A DNA stretch of 13,013 bases, from assembly GCA_024743015.1 (NCBI GenBank), contig JANSXJ010000076.1, positions 1 through 13,013 on the forward strand, written 5' to 3'. The position numbers and the translations under genes are program-made. The notes beneath the pieces are model-generated. The model was not told the origin of the DNA. It did no database searches and was given only the letters and a program-made list of their open reading frames with translations. Within the stretch, counting starts at the first letter, position 1. Each line of letters opens with the position of its first letter. Of this stretch, positions 6,802 through 13,013 are shown piece by piece. Origin of the DNA: Hyphomonas sp. GTDB taxonomy: Bacteria; Pseudomonadota; Alphaproteobacteria; Caulobacterales; Hyphomonadaceae.

Positions 6802-6841
6802 GTCCCTCCCCCTGCGAAAAGACTTGCGCAAGGGACAGGGG
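6802..6841 (+). other. Overlapping inverted repeats between cyclase gene and transporters
   Basis: GTCCCT (6802-6807) is complementary to AGGGAC (6831-6836), and CCCCTG (6809-6814) to CAGGGG (6836-6841). The two 6-bp stems interleave as a pseudoknot would and share base 6836, so they may be alternatives. A small palindrome TTGCGCAA (6824-6831) sits in the loop. No T-run follows, so it is not a clear Rho-independent terminator. It lies in the 128-base gap, about 63 bases before the transporter ATG, and could be a leader structure or operator. Confidence 0.35.
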
Positions 6842-6904
6842 CGGCTACCGTAACTTTAACAAAAAACATAAGCGCCATTCAGGGCGTAGCTTGGGAGGCT
6901 TTGA

Positions 6905-8383
6905 ATGAGCGACACCGCAACCGCGGCGGCCGGTGCTGGACACGAGACGGGTTTCGGCTCGAAAGGATACCGCACCTACGTTCTACTGATGCTCATGGTG
7001 GTCTACACCCTGAACTTCATCGACCGAAATCTGATCGGCGTTCTCGCAGAACCGATTATCACCACATTCAATCTGAGTGACACCCAGTTCGGCCTCCTCG
7101 CAAGTTGGCCGTTTGCAATTTTCTATGCCGTGATGGGCCTCCCCATTGCGATGGCGGCGGATCGGTTCAATCGTGTCAATATCATCGTGATTTGTATCGT
7201 CCTGTGGTCGGTCATGACCGCGCTGTGCGGCATTGCGGCCGGGTTCATTACCCTCATGCTGTTCCGGATTGGTGTCGCGATTGGCGAGGCCGGGTGCACG
7301 CCGCCCGCCAACTCGATCATCGGTGATTACTACCCCGCCAAGAACCGCGCGACAGCGCTCGGGATCTACTCCATGGGCGTCACACTGGGGGGTGTCCTCG
7401 CCTACCTTTTCGGCGGCCCCCTGGCTGAACTCAGCGGCCCGGCTTTCGGCGCCTGGCTGGATAGCGTCGGCGTCGGCGCCCTGTTTTCCGGCATGAACTG
7501 GGAAACTGTCGAAGGGTGGCGGATCGCATTCGTGGTCATCGGCCTACCAGGCACGCTGATCGGTTTGATCGTCTGGCTGTCGATCAAGGTACCCCCGAGT
7601 GGATATTCCGACCCGCCGAATGCGAGCCGTGTGGAAAAGGCTTCCACCAGGGAGACGATGCAAGAACTCGCCTCCAAGCCGAGCTTCTGGTGGATGTCGG
7701 CCGGGGCTGCGCTCGTCGCCTTTGTCGGATACGGCCTGTTTACCTTCCAGATCCCATTCCTGATCCGGGAACATGGTCTGGGTGTACGGGAAGCCTCGAT
7801 CAATTTTGGCGCACCGCTCTCGGCGCTCGCCGCAGTTGGCACCTTCCTCGGCGGATATCTGACTGACAAGTTCTCGCATCGCTTCAAGACGGCGGTGGCG
7901 TTGATCCCAGCCATTGGATTGCTGCTCGCGGTCCCGCTCTACATTTTCGCCTTCTATGCGACGAACCTGACCGTGGTCTTTATCGTCTGGGGGATCGCTG
8001 CGATCTGCCACTACGCCTATCTCGGCGCGCAGTACAATATCGGACAGGGCGTCGTTTCCGCGAGATCCCGCGCCACTGCAATTGCCATCCTGCTGATCAT
8101 TGTTTCGATCATCGGCAACGGCATCGGCCCGCAATTCGTGGGCATCATGAGCGACGTCTTCACCGGCGCAAATCTGAGCGGAGAAGGCCTCAGCGCCTCG
8201 ATCTGCGCGGCGAATGAAGGCCTCACAGACGCACAGCTGGCAAGTTGCGCAGAAGGCCGCTCAGCCGGACTGAAGCAGTCAATCTCGGTGACCACGCTCT
8301 GGTTCATCGTCGCAGCGGCTTGCTTCTACATGTCATCCCGACACCTTGAGAAAGACATGGTCGCAAAAGTGGAGACCACATAA
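6905..8383 (+). CDS. Spinster-type MFS transporter, first of a tandem pair
   Basis: A 492-residue inner-membrane carrier of the major facilitator superfamily with about 12 predicted membrane helices. Spinster-like marks are YTLNFIDRNLIGVL in helix 1 (34-47), the loop 2-3 motif GLPIAMAADRFNR (78-90), and the helix 4-5 signature RIGVAIGEAGCTPPANS (121-137) followed by DYYP. Substrates of bacterial members are mostly unknown; animal Spns proteins move lysolipids. Compared with its neighbour it has about 20 extra residues in the helix 5-6 region (about 171-205). The periplasmic loop between helices 11 and 12 carries two cysteines, Cys434 and Cys448, possibly a disulphide. GGGAGG (6893-6898) lies 6 bases before the ATG. 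The stop overlaps the next start by 1 base, so translation is likely coupled. The upstream hydrolase suggests uptake or export of its substrate or product; direction cannot be read from sequence. Confidence 0.92.
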   Translation: MSDTATAAAGAGHETGFGSKGYRTYVLLMLMVVYTLNFIDRNLIGVLAEPIITTFNLSDTQFGLLASWPFAIFYAVMGLPIAMAADRFNRVNIIVICIVLWSVMTALCGIAAGFITLMLFRIGVAIGEAGCTPPANSIIGDYYPAKNRATALGIYSMGVTLGGVLAYLFGGPLAELSGPAFGAWLDSVGVGALFSGMNWETVEGWRIAFVVIGLPGTLIGLIVWLSIKVPPSGYSDPPNASRVEKASTRETMQELASKPSFWWMSAGAALVAFVGYGLFTFQIPFLIREHGLGVREASINFGAPLSALAAVGTFLGGYLTDKFSHRFKTAVALIPAIGLLLAVPLYIFAFYATNLTVVFIVWGIAAICHYAYLGAQYNIGQGVVSARSRATAIAILLIIVSIIGNGIGPQFVGIMSDVFTGANLSGEGLSASICAANEGLTDAQLASCAEGRSAGLKQSISVTTLWFIVAAACFYMSSRHLEKDMVAKVETT

Positions 8384-9897
8384 TGGCCGAAGGGACTGCA
8401 AAAGCCATCGATACCGAAAATGCCAATGAAGGCTATGGCAGCTCCGGCTATCGCGCTTACGTCTTATTTGCGCTGATTGTCGTCTACACGTTCAACTTCA
8501 TTGACCGGACACTGATCGGCGTTCTTGGCGAGCAAATCCGAGAGACGTTCGGTCTGTCCGATTTCATGATCGGTATTCTCTCCGGCCTGGCGTTCGCGGT
8601 TCTCTATACCTTACTCGGCATTCCATTCGCGATGCTGGCAGAGCGGAAGAACCGGACCTCGATCATCGCCATTGCCATGGCGGCCTGGAGCGCCATGACC
8701 GTCGCGTGTGGCATGGCGCAGAACACGTTCCAGTTCGCCCTGGCACGGATTGGCGTCGGGATTGGGGAAGCCGGCTGCTCACCCCCTTCGCATTCTCTGA
8801 TTTCCGACTATTTCCCGCCTGAAAAACGCGCGTCTGCGCTCGGTATCTTTGCCCTCGGCATCCCGCTCGGCTCCATGCTCGCAGCGCTGGGCGGGGCTTA
8901 CATCGCGACACGCGGCGGTCTGGATTGGCGCGACGCGTTCATCTGGATGGGATTGCCCGGCATTCTTGGTGCCGTGATCTTCAAAATGACGGTCAAGGAA
9001 CCGCCCCGCGGATATTCCGATCCTGGCGGCGCGGCAGCCGCGGCGGCGCGGCAAATGCCGTCTCCGTTCAAGGTCTTCGGCGTCGTCTTCAAGAAACCAA
9101 CTTTCTGGCATGTCTCCATGGGTGGTGCGATGGCGTCGTTCGCGGGCTATGGGATTGGGCAATTCATTGCCCCGTTCTGGATGCGGGCGCACGGTCTCGA
9201 CCTGATGACCGCAGCGCTGATCTATGGCGGTGTCCTGGGCATCGCAGCGGGTATTGGAACGTTTGGATCTGGCGTCGTCGCAGACCGCGTTCGCGACAGA
9301 CACCCAAATTCAGACAGCTGGCTCCCGGCAATCGGCATGACCTTGTGCGTTCCGTTGATGATTTTCGGCTACAACACGGTGGGTTTTTCGTCCGGCGCGG
9401 CAGCAATCTGGCTTGCCATCCCCGTTCTGGTTATCGCCGCCATCCTGAGATACTCATATCTCGCGCCGATGTTTGCTGTGACGCAAAAGCTGGTGGAACC
9501 TCGGATGCGCGCGACCGCAGCGGCATTGTTGCTGTTCGTTGTGAACATCATTGGATATGGCTTTGGACCGCCCACGGTTGGGTGGATTTCCGACCAGGGC
9601 ACCAAATACCAGCTGGCGCAACTGGACTCGCCTGTGAGCGCGTCTGAGTGCGGTAGACTCGAGTCACAACTCCTGGCCGCCCGCAAGGGTCGCGAAGGTG
9701 CCATCTCGGGCGCAGAGCTGGAAGCGGCCAATGCAACCAATGAAGCATATTGCAAACCCGCCCGCGCCATTGGCAATCGGGTTGGGGTATCGGTGGGGTC
9801 GCTTTTCCTGCTTTGGGCAGCGCTTCATTTCTACTTGATGGGCCGCACCATGCAGCGTGACCTGTGGACGCCTGAGGAAGAGCCCGCTACAGCCTGA
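8383..9897 (+). CDS. Spinster-type MFS transporter, second of a tandem pair
   Basis: A 504-residue paralogue of the preceding gene, clearly similar along its whole length, so the pair arose by duplication. It shares YTFNFIDRTLIGVL (35-48), GIPFAMLAERKNR (79-91, with Glu87 in place of the usual Asp of motif A), and RIGVGIGEAGCSPPSHS (122-138) followed by DYFP. The helix 5-6 loop is short. A low-complexity Gly/Ala stretch (215-223) sits in the central cytoplasmic loop. The helix 11-12 periplasmic loop is long (about 404-465) with Cys423 and Cys457, a cysteine pair also found, more closely spaced, in its partner. The ATG overlaps the upstream TAA by 1 base, with GGAG about 8 bases before it. thrB begins 3 bases after its stop. 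The two carriers may differ in substrate or form a heteromer; neither can be shown here. Confidence 0.92.
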   Translation: MAEGTAKAIDTENANEGYGSSGYRAYVLFALIVVYTFNFIDRTLIGVLGEQIRETFGLSDFMIGILSGLAFAVLYTLLGIPFAMLAERKNRTSIIAIAMAAWSAMTVACGMAQNTFQFALARIGVGIGEAGCSPPSHSLISDYFPPEKRASALGIFALGIPLGSMLAALGGAYIATRGGLDWRDAFIWMGLPGILGAVIFKMTVKEPPRGYSDPGGAAAAAARQMPSPFKVFGVVFKKPTFWHVSMGGAMASFAGYGIGQFIAPFWMRAHGLDLMTAALIYGGVLGIAAGIGTFGSGVVADRVRDRHPNSDSWLPAIGMTLCVPLMIFGYNTVGFSSGAAAIWLAIPVLVIAAILRYSYLAPMFAVTQKLVEPRMRATAAALLLFVVNIIGYGFGPPTVGWISDQGTKYQLAQLDSPVSASECGRLESQLLAARKGREGAISGAELEAANATNEAYCKPARAIGNRVGVSVGSLFLLWAALHFYLMGRTMQRDLWTPEEEPATA

Positions 9898-9900
9898 TCC

Positions 9901-10866
9901 ATGGCGGTCTACACTACGGTTTCGGACGATGCGTTGGCATCCTTTCTCGCTGAGTATGATCTCGGCGAGGCCGTGGCGTTCAAGGGCATTGCCGAAGGTG
10001 TGGAGAACTCGAATTACTATCTCGAGACAACGTCTGGTCGGTTCATTCTCACGCTATTTGAAAAACGCGCAAACCCGGAAGACCTGCCCTATTTCATCGC
10101 TCTGAAGCAGCATCTCTCCGAAAACGGGTTTTCCTGCCCCTTGCCGGTCGCCGCGAAAGATGGCGAGGCACTGCGAACGCTGGCTGGGCGACCCGCAGTG
10201 GTCGTCACCTTCCTGCAGGGTCTTTCGCCGCGCGTTCCAAATGCCAGACAGTGCCGAGAGCTAGGAGCAGGGCTCGCCAGACTTCATGAGGCGTCGGCGA
10301 CTTTTTCCATGACCCGCCAAAACGATCTCGGACCCTCGAGTTGGGCAAACCTCTGGAATGGACGCGCGTCCATAGCGGATGAGTTGCAAGCCGAGCTCTC
10401 GTCCAAAATCGATCAGGATCTCGCGGACATCGCGGCGGCGAAATCGCTCAGCGATGATCTGCCTCGCGGAACCATTCACGCCGATCTGTTTCCAGACAAC
10501 GCCTTCTTCCTCGGTGACCGTTTCACAGGCGCGATCGACTTTTATTTCGCGTGCACGGACGCGCTCGCATACGATCTCGCGATCTGCATGAATGCCTGGG
10601 CGTTCGAGCCCGATGGCGCATTCAATTTCTCCAAAGGAGCGAACCTGATCACCGGTTATGAGAGCGTGCGGCCTCTGCAAGCGTCAGAAAAATCGGCCTT
10701 CCCCCTTCTCTGTCGGGGAGCCGCCCTGCGCTTTTTTCTGACTCGCCTCGTCGACTGGACAGAGACCCCCGAAGACGCGTTGGTCAAACCGAAGGATCCG
10801 CTGGATTACGCCCAAAGGCTGCGTTTCCACCGCACAGCGACCTCGATCGACGCCTACGGCGCCTAG
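9901..10866 (+). CDS. thrB: Homoserine kinase (aminoglycoside phosphotransferase-fold ThrB)
   Basis: A 321-residue cytoplasmic enzyme that phosphorylates homoserine with ATP, the step before threonine synthase. It belongs to the kinase-fold ThrB type found in alphaproteobacteria and pseudomonads, not the GHMP kinase ThrB of E. coli. The start MAVYT-x-V is characteristic. The glycine-containing lobe GIAEGVENSNYYLET (29-43) and the lysine region FEKR (53-56) precede the Brenner motif HADLFPDN (193-200), with catalytic Asp195. The metal site IDFYFACTD (212-220, Asp213) and YDLAI (224-228) follow. The length matches the family. It starts 3 bases after the MFS stop without a strong own ribosome site, so it is probably translated by coupling. 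It lacks the ispH and rnhA neighbours I recall for this gene in many alphaproteobacteria. Confidence 0.93.
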   Translation: MAVYTTVSDDALASFLAEYDLGEAVAFKGIAEGVENSNYYLETTSGRFILTLFEKRANPEDLPYFIALKQHLSENGFSCPLPVAAKDGEALRTLAGRPAVVVTFLQGLSPRVPNARQCRELGAGLARLHEASATFSMTRQNDLGPSSWANLWNGRASIADELQAELSSKIDQDLADIAAAKSLSDDLPRGTIHADLFPDNAFFLGDRFTGAIDFYFACTDALAYDLAICMNAWAFEPDGAFNFSKGANLITGYESVRPLQASEKSAFPLLCRGAALRFFLTRLVDWTETPEDALVKPKDPLDYAQRLRFHRTATSIDAYGA

Positions 10867-10921
10867 CCCGGCGCTACGGAACTCTACCTATTTCAAAACA
10901 GGCGGTTTCGCCCTGATCCTG

Positions 10922-10951
10922 TCGGAGAGAGACTCCAGCAAAGAGTCCCGA
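10922..10951 (+). other. Stem-loop in the leader of the DUF2189 gene
   Basis: GACTC (10931-10935) pairs with GAGTC (10943-10947) around a 7-base loop, and TCGG (10922-10925) can pair with CCGA (10948-10951), leaving a 5-base bulge. The fold ends at the edge of the ribosome site GGGAGGA (10952-10958), so it could influence ribosome access. There is no T-run for termination. Confidence 0.25.
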
Positions 10952-10960
10952 GGGAGGATT

Positions 10961-11731
10961 ATGTCAGACCAAACCGTGAGTTTGCCTGCTGTGGCAACGA
11001 TTTCGATAGGTGCACCGTTCAAATGGCTCGCCGGAGCCTGGCAGGATTATCTCAAGGCCCCGGTGCCATTCATGCTGTACGGCATTATTCTTTCTGCGGT
11101 CAGCGCGATGATCGCCTGGGCGCTGGTGTTCAGCGGCGCATTCGCGTGGGTGTTCGTGCTTTCAGGCGGGTTTTTTCTGGTTGCTCCAATCCTTGCCATG
11201 GGCCTCTACGAAGGCGGGCGAATGATCGAGCAGGGCCAGACACCGGGATTGACCGATGTCGTCCTGGTTCGGGAGGCCGCACGCCTGGATCTCGCCTATC
11301 TCGGCCTGGCATTGTTCCTTATCTACTTGTTCTGGACCCGGATTGCGCAAATCGTCTACGCCTTGTCGACGCCGTTCATGCACAAGACTCCCGGCGAATT
11401 CCTGACCTTCATGTTCACCACGCAGGACGGTCTCAGCATGGCGCTCACAGGGACACTGGTCGGCGGCGCGATCGCATTTCTGGCCTTCTCTCTGGTCGTC
11501 ATCTCCGCGCCGATGCTGCTCAGCGCGAAAACGGACGTTTTTATTGCGACGATTACCAGCGTACGATGCGTGACCAAGAACTTCCTGCCCATGCTGGTCT
11601 GGGGACTTTTGATCGTCTTGCTGACCGCGATCGGGCTCGCCACCGCATTCTTCGGGCTTATCCTGGTGTATCCACTCATCGGACTGGCAAGCTGGCGCGC
11701 CTATCGCGAGCTCGTACCCGGCTCCCCCTAA
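10961..11731 (+). CDS. DUF2189 family integral membrane protein
   Basis: A 256-residue protein with about five to six hydrophobic segments (near 37-57, 61-81, 112-135, 160-186 and a long one at 208-241) and a soluble N-terminus of about 30 residues. It matches DUF2189: the lead region ending GAPFKWLAGAWQDY (17-30), the segment APILAMGLYEGGRMIEQG (75-92), and the C-terminal PLIGLASWRAYRELV (238-252), a variant of the family's pattern P-L-[IL]-G-H-A-[ST]-W-H-A-Y-R. The His of that pattern is Leu here, and Trp-Arg replaces Trp-His, so any His-based haem or metal idea for the family is not supported. The function is unknown. ATG 10961 follows GGGAGGA closely. It is 94 bases after thrB and probably has its own promoter, which I could not identify. 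Confidence 0.85.
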   Translation: MSDQTVSLPAVATISIGAPFKWLAGAWQDYLKAPVPFMLYGIILSAVSAMIAWALVFSGAFAWVFVLSGGFFLVAPILAMGLYEGGRMIEQGQTPGLTDVVLVREAARLDLAYLGLALFLIYLFWTRIAQIVYALSTPFMHKTPGEFLTFMFTTQDGLSMALTGTLVGGAIAFLAFSLVVISAPMLLSAKTDVFIATITSVRCVTKNFLPMLVWGLLIVLLTAIGLATAFFGLILVYPLIGLASWRAYRELVPGSP

Positions 11732-11798
11732 GTCACCAATAGACAGGACGCGAGAGCGGTCTAATCTCCCGGTGATATAAGGCTCAAAGACAGCCTCT

Positions 11799-11804
11799 GG
11801 AGGA
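11799..11804 (+). promoter_or_regulatory. Ribosome binding site of the acyl-CoA synthetase gene
   Basis: A perfect GGAGGA ends 8 bases before ATG 11813. It fixes the start of the last gene, which has no other in-frame start with such a site nearby. Confidence 0.7.
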
Positions 11805-11812
11805 AGCCCGCT

Positions 11813-13013
11813 ATGCACCCATCGCATCACGCCAAAACCACGCCCGACAAAGCTGCCTACATTATGGCCGGCAGCGGTGAGACGGTCACTTTTGGACAAC
11901 TCGAGAGCCGCTCCAACCAGATCGCGCACGCGTTTCGCACCCTTGGCCTGCAGCATGGCGATACGCTTGCGATCTTCGCAGAAAACAGTCCCCGCTATTT
12001 CGAGATCTGCTGGGCAGCGCAGCGCGCCGGGCTCTATTTCGTGTGCATTTCCTCGCGGCTAACCACGCCGGAAGTCGAGTACATCATCAAGGATAGCGGG
12101 GCGCGCCTGCTGATTGCTTCGGCCGGATTGAAAGCGGTCGCTGCGGAAGTCACCAGCGTCACGGATCTGGAAGCCTATTGGTCGATCGACGGTTCGATTG
12201 CCGGTTATGAACCTCTGGAAGGCGTCCGCGCGGGCATGCCCGAGACGCCTATTTCCGATGAGCGCGCCGGAACCGACATGCTTTACTCATCCGGCACGAC
12301 AGGGCGCCCGAAAGGCATCCGTCCTCCGCTGCCGGAGGATACGGCGATTGATGGCACCAATGCGCTGACCATGATCGCGCAGGCGCTGTTCAAGGCTGAT
12401 CCGAACGGCACATACTTGTCCCCGGCGCCGCTTTATCACGCCGCGCCGCTGCGTTGGTGCATGGCGATGACCAAGTTCGGCATGACCCTGATCATCATGG
12501 AGAAGTTCGATCCGGAGACTTACCTGGCTCTGGTCGAAAAATACAAGGTTACGCACACGCAACTGGTCCCGACAATGTTCGTGAAGATGCTGAAGCTGCC
12601 CGAAGCGGTGCGTGCCAAATATGACATGTCCAGCCTCACCGCCGCTGTCCACGCGGCAGCGCCCTGCCCGATCCCCGTCAAAGAACAGATGATCGAATGG
12701 TGGGGCCCCGTCATCGAGGAATATTATGCCGGCTCGGAAGGCAATGGCATGACCTGGGCCAATTCAGAGCAATGGCTGGCGCACAAAGGTACGGTCGGTG
12801 TGCCGATCTTTGGCGAGCTTCATATTTGCGACGAAGCAGGCGATGAAGTCGGGGTCGGCGAAGAAGGCCAGATCTATTTCGGCGGCACCGCGCCGCCGAA
12901 TTATCACAATGATCCGGAGAAGACCAAAGGCGCGCTCAATCCGAAACATGATGACTGGTCGTCGCTGGGCGATGTTGGCAAGGTGGATGAGGATGGGTTC
13001 CTCTATCTCACCG
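11813..13013 (+). CDS. AMP-forming acyl-CoA synthetase (3' end cut by window edge)
   Basis: The first 400 residues of an ANL-superfamily enzyme; the frame is open to the right edge. It would activate a carboxylic acid as acyl-AMP and pass it to CoA. It begins MHPSHHAKTTPDKAAYIM, a start typical of a fatty-acid or aromatic/steroid acyl-CoA synthetase group of about 510 residues. The phosphate-binding loop YSSGTTGRPKG is at 158-168, the A4-like aromatic/His segment SPAPLYHAAPL near 200, the adenine-site motif EEYYAGSEGNG at 302-312, and the A7 region SLGDVGKVDEDGFLYL at 384-399, with Asp387 the ribose-binding residue. The swivelling C-terminal domain with the catalytic lysine lies outside. The chain between the N-terminus and the Gly loop is compact, as in this subgroup. 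The substrate cannot be read. It starts 81 bases after the DUF2189 gene with its own strong ribosome site. It is at the opposite end from pccA and not in one operon with it. Confidence 0.93.
   Translation, partial: MHPSHHAKTTPDKAAYIMAGSGETVTFGQLESRSNQIAHAFRTLGLQHGDTLAIFAENSPRYFEICWAAQRAGLYFVCISSRLTTPEVEYIIKDSGARLLIASAGLKAVAAEVTSVTDLEAYWSIDGSIAGYEPLEGVRAGMPETPISDERAGTDMLYSSGTTGRPKGIRPPLPEDTAIDGTNALTMIAQALFKADPNGTYLSPAPLYHAAPLRWCMAMTKFGMTLIIMEKFDPETYLALVEKYKVTHTQLVPTMFVKMLKLPEAVRAKYDMSSLTAAVHAAAPCPIPVKEQMIEWWGPVIEEYYAGSEGNGMTWANSEQWLAHKGTVGVPIFGELHICDEAGDEVGVGEEGQIYFGGTAPPNYHNDPEKTKGALNPKHDDWSSLGDVGKVDEDGFLYLT

Noticed and set aside
8925..9647. 240-codon plus-strand frame inside the second MFS gene.
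   Set aside because: It is out of frame with a clear membrane transporter and Arg/Trp-rich, as expected of a shifted frame in GC-rich DNA.
10874..10898. Possible EcfG general-stress promoter (GGAAC ... GTTT) before the DUF2189 gene.
   Set aside because: The spacing is well beyond the 16-17 bases of the known motif.
11162..11956. 264-codon minus-strand frame spanning the DUF2189 gene and the start of the acyl-CoA synthetase.
   Set aside because: It is antisense to two supported genes, highly charged without structure, and has no ribosome site or neighbours in that direction.
1..13013. Mobile elements, CRISPR arrays, tRNA/rRNA genes, toxin-antitoxin or phage genes.
   Set aside because: No transposase or integrase frames, no regularly spaced direct repeats, no tRNA cloverleaf or rRNA-like segments were seen in reading either strand.

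Overview
The window looks like chromosomal DNA from an alphaproteobacterium, most likely the Caulobacterales/Hyphomonadaceae part of that class. This is inferred from moderately high GC, the map-radC pair, a PccA-type carboxylase, a type II (kinase-fold) ThrB, a DUF2189 membrane protein and spinster-type MFS transporters. There was no database search, so the placement is only a judgement. Nothing looks like phage, IS, integron, CRISPR, tRNA or rRNA. Coding density is high and no gene-free stretch exceeds 300 bases.

Layout. There is a single switch of strand. Positions 1-4027 read leftward: a BLUF-domain blue-light sensor (3608-4027), an uncharacterised 315-residue helical repeat protein (2604-3551), the biotin-carrying alpha subunit of propionyl-CoA carboxylase (476-2473), and a DUF805 membrane protein cut by the left edge. 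A 170-base divergent spacer (4028-4197) follows. Positions 4198-13013 read rightward: map and radC (4-base overlap), an exported cyclase-family hydrolase, two tandem spinster-type MFS transporters (1-base overlap), homoserine kinase thrB 3 bases behind them, a DUF2189 membrane protein, and an acyl-CoA synthetase cut by the right edge.

How the genes may work together. PccA and the acyl-CoA synthetase belong to acyl-CoA metabolism (propionyl-CoA from odd-chain fatty acids and branched amino acids; activation of a carboxylic acid), but sit at opposite ends and are not one operon. The exported cyclase-family enzyme and the two transporters may form an envelope hydrolysis-and-transport cassette of unknown substrate, with thrB probably co-transcribed. 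map and radC are a translationally coupled housekeeping pair. The BLUF protein has every flavin-photochemistry residue but no output domain.

The least explained item is the 315-residue protein. It shows a roughly 62-residue periodicity built around Asp-Gly turns and an apparent tandem duplication. I see no clear new multi-gene defence or mobile system; most of the window is ordinary chromosomal content with a few local oddities, listed as findings.
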